Assembly: GCA_039587475.1 (NCBI GenBank)
Contig: JBDHIK010000004.1
Span: forward strand, 40,725 to 104,724
Direction: 5' to 3'
Length of the DNA: 64,000 bases
Source: N074bin45 sp039587475
GTDB taxonomy: Bacteria > Gemmatimonadota > Gemmatimonadetes > Gemmatimonadales > GWC2-71-9
The notes beneath the pieces are model-generated. The model was not told the origin of the DNA. It did not search any database and saw only the letters and a program-made list of their open reading frames with translations. Below are positions 1 to 7,788 of the stretch, piece by piece. A program made the position numbers and the translations under genes. The first letter of the stretch is position 1. The number at the start of each line of letters is the position of its first letter.

Positions 1-1058
1 ACGCGTTCATCGATTTCCTGGCCGAGCGGGTGATCGGCAAGGAATACCTCGACCCCACCCTTCGGGATGCCCCGTTTCGCGTCCAGACCTTCGCCGACCT
101 GGAAGAATTCTTCCGCGCGATCTTCGACTTCATGGAGGCCATGGGTCGCGGTGGCGAGGTCTGGAAGACGCACCATGTGGCGACCATTCGAAAGGTCCGC
201 AACCGGTTGGGCAACATCAGCACCCGGAGCAAGGGGCTGGTGATCGACGATGGATCCGTCAACGACCTGCCGTGGGGCCGGTTCGAGGATCGTGGGGTGC
301 TGGTGATCGACGTGGCGGCGCTCGATCCGCTGGCTCAGGACCTGGTCTTTGCGCGCGTCGTGTCCAAGCTGCGGGAACACCTGGAGCGGCGCGATCTCGG
401 TGTCGATCACGTCGTCGTGTTCGTCGATGAGCTCAACAAGTACGCTCCGAGTGACGGCCCCGAATCCTACGTGCGGAAGATGCTGCTCGACCTGTCGGAG
501 CGAGGCAGGTACCTCGGCCTGGTCCTCTTCTCGGCCCAGCAGTTCCGGTCCCAGGTCCACCGGCGCGTCGTCGGGAACGCCGGCACGGCCTTGTTCGGCC
601 GGATGGACATGGACGAGCTGGCGACCCCGGGGTACGGCACGCTGTCCCCGGCGGTGAAGAGCAAGTTGGCCACGTTGCCGAAGGGTGAACTCATGGTGCG
701 GCACCCGCATTTCACCCAGCCGATTTTCGTGCGGTTTCCGCGACCCTGTGTGCTCACGGGACGGGAAGGCGTGGAACGGTACCCGCCGGTCCCCGACCTG
801 GCGTTTCCCGCAGCCATCGGCCGCCAGCTCCGACAACTCGGAGCATCGGTGCTGGACGACGACGTGGCCGAACGGGTAGAAGGACGGCGCGAGGATGACG
901 TGCGGCAGGCCGTGCACGCCACGCGACGGGCTCGGCCCGAAGATCCCTGGGCCTTCTTCCTCGCCTGCCTGGGCCGGACGGTGGCGCCGGAGGTGGCGCC
1001 ACCGCCACGGGTCACCATCCCGTCGGTCATGCGCCACGACGACCCCTATGCTCCCTGA
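1..1058 (+). CDS. HerA-like ATPase (DUF87-type), 5' truncated
   Basis: This frame is already open at base 3, so the N-terminus, including any Walker A loop, lies outside the window. The visible 351 residues are the C-terminal part of a hexameric HerA/FtsK-type DNA-translocating ATPase. They contain a Walker B strand (VVVFVDELNKYAP), a conserved stretch that scans for alternative partners (LVLFSAQQFRSQVHRRVVGN) and the LPKGELMVRHPHFTQP region typical of HerA. HerA proteins pump DNA and work with nucleases in end resection. The next two genes encode Mre11 and Rad50 homologues 21 bp downstream, which supports that role. No NurA nuclease is visible. Family call firm; exact substrate inferred. Confidence 0.8.
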   Translation, partial: AFIDFLAERVIGKEYLDPTLRDAPFRVQTFADLEEFFRAIFDFMEAMGRGGEVWKTHHVATIRKVRNRLGNISTRSKGLVIDDGSVNDLPWGRFEDRGVLVIDVAALDPLAQDLVFARVVSKLREHLERRDLGVDHVVVFVDELNKYAPSDGPESYVRKMLLDLSERGRYLGLVLFSAQQFRSQVHRRVVGNAGTALFGRMDMDELATPGYGTLSPAVKSKLATLPKGELMVRHPHFTQPIFVRFPRPCVLTGREGVERYPPVPDLAFPAAIGRQLRQLGASVLDDDVAERVEGRREDDVRQAVHATRRARPEDPWAFFLACLGRTVAPEVAPPPRVTIPSVMRHDDPYAP

Positions 1059-1079
1059 TCGGAGACCTCGGTACCACCG

Positions 1080-2258
1080 ATGAAGATTGCCCATCTCGCC
1101 GACGTCCACCTCGGATTCCGCCAGTATCACCGGCACACGCCGACCGGCGTCAACCAGCGTGAAGCGGACGTCGCCAATGCGTTCCGCTGCGCGGTGGACA
1201 CGATTCTGGTGGATCAGCCGGCGGTCGTCCTCATCGCCGGGGACTTCTTCCACTCGGTCCGTCCCACCAATCAGGCGATCATCTTCGCGTTCCAGCAGCT
1301 GCAGCGCATTCGCCAGGCGCTGCCAGAATCCCGGGTGGTCCTGGTGGCCGGCAACCACGACACGCCGCGTTCCCGCGAGACCGGCGGGATCATCTCGCTC
1401 TTTCGGGAACTCGATGTCGAAGTCGTCGCCGGCGAGGCCCGGCGGCTGGAGTACCCCGAACTCGATCTTTCGCTGCTGGCGGTGCCCTACGCGGCATGGC
1501 TGGACGAAGGGCGCCCCGAGTTGCGTCCGGCCGGTGAGGCTCGGTATCAGGTGCTGACGATGCACGCCGAGGTCGAGGGAGCGTTCCCCTCCGACAGCAG
1601 TCGTCCGGAGTATGGCGGCGCCCTGGTCCACCCCACGGACATCGACGCCAGTGCCTGGAGCTACGTGGCCCTGGGGCATTACCACGTCCAGTCGCAACTG
1701 GCCCCCAACGTGTGGTACAGCGGGGCCCTGGAGTACACCAGCACCAACCCGTGGGGAGAACTCCAGGACGAAGCGGCGCGGGGTTTGGGCGGCAAGGGGT
1801 GGCTTCTGATCGATCTGGAAACCGGAGCGGTCAGTCACCGCCCCATTCCCACCGCGCGTACCATTCTGGACCTGCCGCCCATCGAGGGAAGCGACCTCTC
1901 GGCATCCGAGCTCGATCGACTCATCGCCGATCGGGTCCACACGCTGGCCGACGGCGTGCAGGACAAGATCCTCCGTCTGGTCATCCGCGACGTACCGCGC
2001 CACATCGGTCGCGACCTCGACCACACGGCGATCCGGCAGTACAAGGCGGACGCCCTCCACTTCCAGCTCGATCTCCGTCGCCCGGAGTCGAGGCGCACCG
2101 TCGGAGTTGGAGCACCAGGGACCCGACAGTCGCTTCCAGAAGTGGTGTCCGACTACCTGAGCCGTCGGCCGCTGCCCGGCGAGGTCGATCGGGAAGAATT
2201 CGTGCGGTTGGGAACGGAGTTGGTGTCGTCCATCCCCGCGGGTCCCACGGAAGACTGA
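1080..2258 (+). CDS. sbcD: Mre11/SbcD-type DNA exonuclease subunit
   Basis: This 392-residue protein is a metallophosphoesterase of the Mre11/SbcD family, the nuclease half of the SbcCD (Mre11-Rad50) complex that opens and trims DNA ends and hairpins. The metal-binding motifs occur in order: DVHLG at residues 8-12, AGDFFHS, GNHDTPRS, a histidine in LTMHAEVEG and GHYH. The ATG at 1080 gives a canonical MKIAHLADVH start. Its stop overlaps the start of the Rad50 gene (TGATG), so translation is probably coupled. Length is normal for the family. Confidence 0.93.
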   Translation: MKIAHLADVHLGFRQYHRHTPTGVNQREADVANAFRCAVDTILVDQPAVVLIAGDFFHSVRPTNQAIIFAFQQLQRIRQALPESRVVLVAGNHDTPRSRETGGIISLFRELDVEVVAGEARRLEYPELDLSLLAVPYAAWLDEGRPELRPAGEARYQVLTMHAEVEGAFPSDSSRPEYGGALVHPTDIDASAWSYVALGHYHVQSQLAPNVWYSGALEYTSTNPWGELQDEAARGLGGKGWLLIDLETGAVSHRPIPTARTILDLPPIEGSDLSASELDRLIADRVHTLADGVQDKILRLVIRDVPRHIGRDLDHTAIRQYKADALHFQLDLRRPESRRTVGVGAPGTRQSLPEVVSDYLSRRPLPGEVDREEFVRLGTELVSSIPAGPTED

Positions 2259-4687
2259 TGCAGCTCAACCGACTTCGCCTGGTCAACTTCCGGCAACACG
2301 CCGACACCGAACTGGCGTTCGGCGCTGGGCTGACCGGGATCATCGGACCCAACGGCGCGGGGAAGTCCACATTGCTGGAGGCGATCGGGTTCGCGCTGTA
2401 CGGGACGACCGCGGCGCGGGGTACCCGGGATTCCATCCGGCGGCGCGGAGCGCCACCGCGCTCCACGGTGCGAGTCGAATTGGAATTCGATCTTGGGCCG
2501 CATCACTACCGGCTCAATCGCGGACTCAATCAGGCGGAGTTGTACATCGACGCCGATCCCTCGCCCATCGCCAACAGCCTGGGAGCGGTGACGGAAAATG
2601 TCGGGCGCCTGTTGGGGATGAACCGGGACGAGTTCTTCAACACCTACTTCACCAGTCAGAAGGAGCTGGCGGTCATGGCCATGATGACCGCTCCGGAGCG
2701 AGCCCAGTTCCTGTCGCGCGTGCTAGGCTACGAACGGCTGCGCCAGGCTCAGGCGCAGTTGCGTGGGACCCGCACCGCCCTCCGGGCCCGCGTCGAAACG
2801 CTTCAGCAGAGCCTGATCGACGAAGCCACGCTCGACACGGAACAGGAAGCGGCCGAGCACCGTCTGGCGCTCGCCCGGGAAAGTGAGGCGGCGATCGGTC
2901 GACTGGTCGACGACGCGACCGCGGAAGTCTCCCGGGCGGAACCGGTGTTTGCCGAGTTGCACACGGTGCGGGAGCAGGTGCTGAAACTCGACGGTGACCT
3001 GAAGGTTGCCGAGCATCGGGTCGAGGACACGCGTACCCGTTTCGCCACGCTCGATCGGCAGTTGGCAGAGGCCGTTGGCGCCAAGGACCGGCTGGTGGCG
3101 TTGGAGGAGCAACTGACGCCGCTGCCCGCCCTCCAGGCCGAGCGCCAGATCCTGGACCACCAGGCGGAGCAACACGCGGCACGCAACGCCTACCAGGAAC
3201 AGGCGACGGAGATCCGGGAGCGCCTTTCCGAGTTGAACGACCGCCTGGCCAGGCTTCCCGAAGACGATTCCCTGGAAGTCGCCGTGCGGCGCAGCCAGGA
3301 GGAGCGCGACGCCAGCAAGGCGGCGTCCGCCGCCGCCGAGGAGCAGCGGACGGCGCATGTGCGGGACAAGCAGGACGCTCAGACCAAGCGCGCCACCCTG
3401 GTGGAGCAGTACCGTGATTTGAAAGCGCAGCGTGAACGGGTCCTAGCGGCGGGGGCGGATGGCGACTGCCCCACCTGCGGCCGTCCGCTCGGTGAGGATC
3501 TGGACGGCGTGATCGAACTTCTGGACCGGCAGCTTCAGGATGTCGAGTTCAACGGCAGCTTTTACAAGAAGCGTCTCGAGCAGCTCAAGTCGGTGCCGGC
3601 GGAGGTGACGGACGCCGAACGCACCCGCCTGGACCGGGAGCGCGCCGCCCGGGAGGCCGAGGTCGAGGAGCAACGGCTGCGGGATCTGGTGCGGCAACGG
3701 CCCGCACTGGTCGAGGACTGTCGTAAGGCCGAGGCGCGCCTGGCAGAGCTCACGGAACATCTGGCGGCCGCTGCCAGTGCCTTCGATGCAGCGCGTCATA
3801 CCGAGGTCCGCCGGCAGATCGAGGCCCTGGCGGACGTGTCGCTCCAGGCCGAACGAGAACGGACGCTGGCGGGCAAGGCGGAGTCGCTGGTGGTGGAAGC
3901 CGCCGCGGCCGAGCAGGCGCTCTCAGAACTGGAAGCTGACGCCCACAGGCTGCAGGCCAGCTTGGCCGAGTTGGGCTTCACCGAGGAGGCCTTCCAGGCG
4001 GCCCAGGCCCAACTCGCCGACGCCAGGAGTCGATTGCACGAGGCCGAAAAGGGCCTGATCCAGGCCAGGGCGGATATCAGCGCCGCCTCCGAGGCGGTCG
4101 CGACGGTGACCCGGAGGCGCGAGGAACGCCGGACCATGCTGACGGCGCTCGCCACGGCAAAGCGCGATCTGGCATTGCGTCAGGAGTTGGATCGTGCCTT
4201 CTCGGATCTGCGAACCGACCTCAACGCGTCCTTGCGGCCCGAGTTGTCCGACCTGGCATCGGTGTTCGTTCGTGAGCTCACCAACGACCGATACTCCGAC
4301 CTCGAACTGGACGAGGACTACCTCCCCACGCTGATGGAGGACGGCCAGCCCAAGCCGGTCGTCTCCGGTGGGGAAGAGGACGTGGCCAATCTGGCGCTGC
4401 GCCTCGCCATCAGCCAGATGATCGCCGAGCGTGCCGGCCAGCCACTGTCGCTGCTGATTCTCGACGAAATATTCGGATCCCTGGACGATGACCGGCGCGC
4501 TTCAGTCGTGGAATTGTTGCATAGTTTGCGGGACAAGTTTCCGCAGGTGGTGCTCATCACCCATATCGAGAGTGTGCGCGAGGGCTTCGACCGGGTGGTG
4601 CGCGTGACCGTCGACCAGGCGGCCGGCGTGGCCCGGGTGCACGAGGAACGCCTCCCTGAGCCCGAGGATGCCGGTGCCGCGGCGTGA
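2258..4687 (+). CDS. sbcC: Rad50/SbcC-type SMC-like ATPase
   Basis: This 809-residue protein is the ATPase partner of the preceding Mre11 homologue. It has a Walker A loop (GPNGAGKST) near residue 30, long Glu/Arg/Ala-rich coiled coils on both sides of a zinc hook (CPTC, Cys404 and Cys407), and a C-terminal signature motif (VVSGGEED) with Walker B (LLILDEIFGSLDDDR). The open frame continues upstream, but the ATG overlapping the sbcD stop gives MQLNRLRLVNF, the usual family start. It is shorter than E. coli SbcC (about 1050), so the coiled-coil arms are shorter. Confidence 0.93.
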   Translation: MQLNRLRLVNFRQHADTELAFGAGLTGIIGPNGAGKSTLLEAIGFALYGTTAARGTRDSIRRRGAPPRSTVRVELEFDLGPHHYRLNRGLNQAELYIDADPSPIANSLGAVTENVGRLLGMNRDEFFNTYFTSQKELAVMAMMTAPERAQFLSRVLGYERLRQAQAQLRGTRTALRARVETLQQSLIDEATLDTEQEAAEHRLALARESEAAIGRLVDDATAEVSRAEPVFAELHTVREQVLKLDGDLKVAEHRVEDTRTRFATLDRQLAEAVGAKDRLVALEEQLTPLPALQAERQILDHQAEQHAARNAYQEQATEIRERLSELNDRLARLPEDDSLEVAVRRSQEERDASKAASAAAEEQRTAHVRDKQDAQTKRATLVEQYRDLKAQRERVLAAGADGDCPTCGRPLGEDLDGVIELLDRQLQDVEFNGSFYKKRLEQLKSVPAEVTDAERTRLDRERAAREAEVEEQRLRDLVRQRPALVEDCRKAEARLAELTEHLAAAASAFDAARHTEVRRQIEALADVSLQAERERTLAGKAESLVVEAAAAEQALSELEADAHRLQASLAELGFTEEAFQAAQAQLADARSRLHEAEKGLIQARADISAASEAVATVTRRREERRTMLTALATAKRDLALRQELDRAFSDLRTDLNASLRPELSDLASVFVRELTNDRYSDLELDEDYLPTLMEDGQPKPVVSGGEEDVANLALRLAISQMIAERAGQPLSLLILDEIFGSLDDDRRASVVELLHSLRDKFPQVVLITHIESVREGFDRVVRVTVDQAAGVARVHEERLPEPEDAGAAA

Positions 4688-5630
4688 TCGCGCCATCGAA
4701 GGCCCCGTTGCGGCCACCGTCGACGACATCGAGGATCTGAACGGAGTCTTTGCCGAGGCGTTCACGGATCGCTATCGGCGCGACGGCCTGGTCGGCGTCC
4801 GGGTGCCACGGCTGAATCCACGGGTGTGGCGGTATGCCATCGAGGACGCCGGTGGCGGAGCGTTGCTGTGGCGTGATCGCGCGAACCAGGTCGTGGCGTT
4901 CAACATGGTGCACCAATCCGGGGCGGAGGGGTGGATGGGTCCGCTGGCGGTGCGTCCGGACCAGCAGGGACGGGGACTGGGGAAGCGTATCGTCGAAGCG
5001 GGGATCCGCTGGCTCGAGTCCCGCGGCGCCACGGTCGTGGGCCTGGAAACCATGCCCCGCACGGTGGACAACATCGGCTTCTACAGTCGGCTGGGATTCG
5101 TACCGCGCTACCTGACCGTGACGCTGCAGCGTGAACTGGAGCCCACGCCGGATGGGTTCGAGCCACGACACCTGTCTGAGGGCGGTCTTGAAGCCGGGCT
5201 TGCCGCATGTCAGGGCCTCACGGCAGCCCTGCTGGAGACGATCGACTACACACGGGAACTTCGCGTCACGGCTGACCTGCAGCTGGGCGATACCACATTA
5301 CTCGCAAGCAGCGGGGAGGTGACCGCGTTCGGGCTCTGGCACTCCATCCCACTGGCCGAAGGGCGGCCGGCCGAGGAACTCCGGGTCTTGAAGGTGGTCG
5401 CCGGGCGCCAGGAGGAGTTCGAGCATCTGGTGGAGGCGATCGAGTGCTCCGCCGGGGGCGAGGGCCTGCGGCGCGTCTCCTTCAGGTGTCAGACGGGGTA
5501 CCCCGCGGCGTACCGCTTCCTGGTGAAGCGGGGTTATCAGGTGCAATGGACCGATCTGCGCATGACGCTGGCCGACCGGGACGAGCCGATGCTCGCAGGG
5601 GGGGTGGCGTTCTCGAACTGGGAAATCTGA
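4668..5630 (+). CDS. GNAT N-acetyltransferase, probably double-domain
   Basis: This 320-residue protein begins inside the last 20 bp of sbcC and so belongs to the same operon. Residues 15-150 form a GNAT fold. The acetyl-CoA binding motif A is VRPDQQGRGLGKRI, and the C-terminal part of the fold is NIGFYSRLGFVPRY. The second half (about 165-310) ends with a similar strand pattern (AAYRFLVKRGYQVQWTDLRM) and may be a degenerate second GNAT domain. The acyl acceptor cannot be read from sequence. Its place behind herA-sbcDC may be functional or only positional. Confidence 0.8.
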   Translation: MPVPRRDRAIEGPVAATVDDIEDLNGVFAEAFTDRYRRDGLVGVRVPRLNPRVWRYAIEDAGGGALLWRDRANQVVAFNMVHQSGAEGWMGPLAVRPDQQGRGLGKRIVEAGIRWLESRGATVVGLETMPRTVDNIGFYSRLGFVPRYLTVTLQRELEPTPDGFEPRHLSEGGLEAGLAACQGLTAALLETIDYTRELRVTADLQLGDTTLLASSGEVTAFGLWHSIPLAEGRPAEELRVLKVVAGRQEEFEHLVEAIECSAGGEGLRRVSFRCQTGYPAAYRFLVKRGYQVQWTDLRMTLADRDEPMLAGGVAFSNWEI

Positions 5631-5645
5631 GCGGGGCGGGAGGAG

Positions 5646-5801
5646 CTACCTGGTCAATCCCCACCACCGCACGAACAGAATGGCGGACACCGCCAGGAAC
5701 GCGTGAACGACCCCGACGCCCACCGGAAACACGAATCCAAAGAGGATCCAGGCGGTGAATGCGAGGAGGCTCAGTCCGAGCGTCACGGGCTTCTGAGGCA
5801 T
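5646..5801 (-). CDS. Small membrane protein, 51 aa
   Basis: A short minus-strand reading frame starts at ATG 5801 (MPQKPVTLGL) and ends at TAG 5646. It encodes two hydrophobic stretches (SLLAFTAWILFGFVFPVG and HAFLAVSAILFVRWWG) joined by a short turn. This is a plausible two-helix or hairpin membrane protein. The frame stays open further upstream without a better start codon, and no strong Shine-Dalgarno is seen. No family was recognised. It fills an otherwise empty gap and lies convergent to the GNAT gene. Confidence 0.5.
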   Translation of the reverse strand: MPQKPVTLGLSLLAFTAWILFGFVFPVGVGVVHAFLAVSAILFVRWWGLTR

Positions 5802-5820
5802 GAGGCAATCCAGGATCGTG

Positions 5821-5849
5821 TTGACGGTCTGTTGATGCTCTCCTATCTT
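5821..5849 (+). promoter_or_regulatory. Sigma70-type promoter for the pterin operon
   Basis: TTGACG at 5821-5826 and TATCTT at 5844-5849 are separated by exactly 17 bp. This is the best -35/-10 pair seen in any gap of the window. Transcription would start near 5856, leaving a leader of about 230 nt before the PTPS start codon. Similar TATCTT/TATCTA hexamers occur in other gaps (18765, and reversed at 13795 and 34124). Confidence 0.6.
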
Positions 5850-5855
5850 AGTCTC

Positions 5856-6084
5856 GCATGGCGGTGATGGGGAGCTTTACTATTGAGCCAACACCCGATG
5901 ACGGGCCCAGATTCCTTGATTGATGTCACGCCCCGAGAGGGGTAGGCAGATGTGGAGGTGAGGGCGCCACCTTTGCTCGTCGGGCTTCAATACCCCCTCT
6001 CCATTGCCGCTGTCGCAAGATGCGCCGATCCTTCGACAGGTCGGCGCTTTGCGTTGGGAGAAACTCCGAACCGGCCGTGAGGGC
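5856..6084 (+). promoter_or_regulatory. Structured 5' leader, riboswitch-like
   Basis: The leader folds into several hairpins on inspection. CCCG/CGGG closes an ATGA loop at 5894-5905. CCCC/GGGG with a GAGA tetraloop lies at 5931-5942. AGGTG/CACCT lies at 5956-5972. A long stem runs over 6014-6053, with CGCAA/TTGCG outside, GCGCCGA/TCGGCGC inside and CCT/AGG at the tip. The second G-run (5937-5944) can instead pair with TACCCCCTC at 5991-5999, giving mutually exclusive folds. No known riboswitch class was recognised. No gene-like frame was found here. Confidence 0.45.
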
Positions 6085-6501
6085 ATGTCCACTGCTTCCG
6101 TAACCCGACGGGTCCACTTCAATGCGGCGCACCGGCTGCACAACCCCGCCCGTTCTCCGGAGTGGAACGTCACGACGTTCGGCTCGTGCAACAACCCGAA
6201 CTATCACGGGCACAATTACGAGCTCGAGGTGTCCGTGGAGGGTGAGGTCGACCCCGAAACGGGATTCGTCCTCGACATTGCGCTTCTGCGCGCGTTGCTC
6301 GAGGACCACGTGATCGGGCACCTGGATCACAAGAACTTGAATCTCGACGTGCCGTGGTTCGCCGACCGGAACCCGACGGCCGAGAACATCGCCGTCTTCT
6401 GTTGGGAGCAGCTGGCCGACCGGCTTCCTGCGGGCCGGCTGGCCAACATCCGACTGTGGGAGACTCCCAGGAACTATGTCGACTATCAAGGCAGGCCCTG
6501 A
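6085..6501 (+). CDS. 6-pyruvoyltetrahydropterin synthase family protein
   Basis: This 138-residue protein belongs to the PTPS/QueD family, which acts on dihydroneopterin triphosphate. Zn ligands are H16, H41 and H43. The catalytic Cys is C35, and D81/H82 and E100 complete the site. The Cys-to-His spacing is C-x5-HGH (CNNPNYHGHNY), as in mammalian PTPS, rather than the C-x3-HGH typical of queuosine QueD. That points to a pyruvoyltetrahydropterin product, though it is inference. The start at ATG 6085 (MSTASVTRRVHF) matches family length; an upstream ATG at 6004 would run through the leader hairpin. folE starts 4 bp after its stop. Confidence 0.85.
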   Translation: MSTASVTRRVHFNAAHRLHNPARSPEWNVTTFGSCNNPNYHGHNYELEVSVEGEVDPETGFVLDIALLRALLEDHVIGHLDHKNLNLDVPWFADRNPTAENIAVFCWEQLADRLPAGRLANIRLWETPRNYVDYQGRP

Positions 6502-6505
6502 CTCC

Positions 6506-7081
6506 ATGACCGACGCCTCCGACATTCTGGCCGACCGCGTACGGGACATCCTGGTGCGGCTCGGCGAGGACCCCGATCGTCCCGGCCTGCGCCGCACGCC
6601 AGAGCGCGTGGCGGCGTCGCTCCAGAACCTGACCAGCGGCTACCACAAGACGCTGGACGAGGTCGTCGGGGCGGCGGTGTTCGAGGAGGAACACGAAAGC
6701 ATGATCATGGTGGGCGACATCGAGCTGTACTCGATGTGCGAACACCATCTGCTGCCGTTCTACGGTCGGGCCCATGTCGCGTACATCCCCAACGGCCGCA
6801 TCGTCGGCCTCTCGAAGCTGCCACGGATCGTCGACATGTTCGCCCAGCGGCTGCAACTGCAGGAACGCCTCACCGACCAGGTCGCCGATGCGGTCATGCA
6901 GGTGCTCGAACCCCGCGGGGTCGGGGTGGTCATCGAGGCCTCGCACCTGTGCATGATGATGCGTGGGGTCGGCAAGCAGAACTCCAAGACGGTCACCAGC
7001 GCCGTCCGCGGGGTCTTCCGCGACGACCTGAAGACTAGAGAGGAGTTCCTGCGGTTCGTCCATCACGGCGGATCCTCCTGA
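6506..7081 (+). CDS. folE: GTP cyclohydrolase I
   Basis: This 191-residue enzyme converts GTP to 7,8-dihydroneopterin triphosphate, the substrate of the preceding PTPS. The Zn site is complete: C78, H81 and C149 (SMCEHHLLPFYG and HLCMMMRG). The C-terminal SAVRGVFRDD signature is present. ATG 6506 was chosen because it lies 4 bp after the PTPS stop and gives a normal type I length. The cytoplasmic decameric enzyme also feeds folate synthesis, so it need not serve only the local cluster. Confidence 0.95.
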   Translation: MTDASDILADRVRDILVRLGEDPDRPGLRRTPERVAASLQNLTSGYHKTLDEVVGAAVFEEEHESMIMVGDIELYSMCEHHLLPFYGRAHVAYIPNGRIVGLSKLPRIVDMFAQRLQLQERLTDQVADAVMQVLEPRGVGVVIEASHLCMMMRGVGKQNSKTVTSAVRGVFRDDLKTREEFLRFVHHGGSS

Positions 7082-7082
7082 G

Positions 7083-7781
7083 GTGCCGGCTGCCCTGAAC
7101 GACGCCACCGCCGTGGTGACCGGCGCCTCCCGCGGGATCGGCGCCGCCACGGCCGAGTGCCTGGCCGCGGCGGGTGCCCGGGTCGTCGGACTGGCGCGGT
7201 CGCTGCCGGAGCGACACGAGCCGGCCCGATGGGACATCCCGTGCGACCTCACAGATGCCGGGGCGGTCGAGGCCCACGCACGACAGGTCGTCGAGGAGTG
7301 GGGCCCTCCGGACATCGTGGTCAACAATGCCGGGACGTTCTTGCTCAGGCCCTTCGAGGACACCGACCCGGACACGTTTGCTGAACAGCTCGCGATCAAC
7401 CTCACCGCGCCGTTTACCGTGGCCCGGGCCTTTCTGCCCGCCATGCGCGCAGCAGGGCGCGGTGTGCTCGTCACCGTGGGGAGCATCTCCGATCACCTCG
7501 GGCTCCCGGAGAACGCCGCCTACGCCGCCTCCAAGTTCGGGGTGCGGGGCCTTCACGAGGTCCTCGCAACCGAGTATCGTGACACAGGCGTGCGTTGCTG
7601 CCTGGTGTCCCCGGGGGCCACGGATACGGAGGCGTGGGACCCGGTCGACCCGGATTCCCGGCCGGGGTTTCCGGCCCGAGCCGCCATGCTTCGTCCGGAG
7701 GACGTGGCGGAGGCGATCCTTTTCGTGGTGACCCGGCCGCCCAACGTGCACATCGAGTCGCTCCGCCTTGGACCGAACTGA
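7083..7781 (+). CDS. SDR-family oxidoreductase, possibly sepiapterin reductase-like
   Basis: This 232-residue short-chain dehydrogenase starts with GTG one base after the folE stop. It has the NAD(P)-binding TGASRGIG loop, the NNAG motif, the catalytic Ser in VGSISDHLG and the YAASK Tyr-Lys pair. The substrate is not evident from sequence. In the tetrahydrobiopterin pathway, GTP cyclohydrolase I and PTPS are followed by an SDR (sepiapterin reductase), and this gene occupies that position. A generic SDR remains possible. Confidence 0.85.
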   Translation: MPAALNDATAVVTGASRGIGAATAECLAAAGARVVGLARSLPERHEPARWDIPCDLTDAGAVEAHARQVVEEWGPPDIVVNNAGTFLLRPFEDTDPDTFAEQLAINLTAPFTVARAFLPAMRAAGRGVLVTVGSISDHLGLPENAAYAASKFGVRGLHEVLATEYRDTGVRCCLVSPGATDTEAWDPVDPDSRPGFPARAAMLRPEDVAEAILFVVTRPPNVHIESLRLGPN

Positions 7782-7788
7782 TGATCAG

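Noticed and set aside
1712..2257. N-terminal extension of the Rad50 frame
   Set aside because: It lies within sbcD. The ATG at 2258 gives the conserved family N-terminus and the overlap typical of coupled genes.
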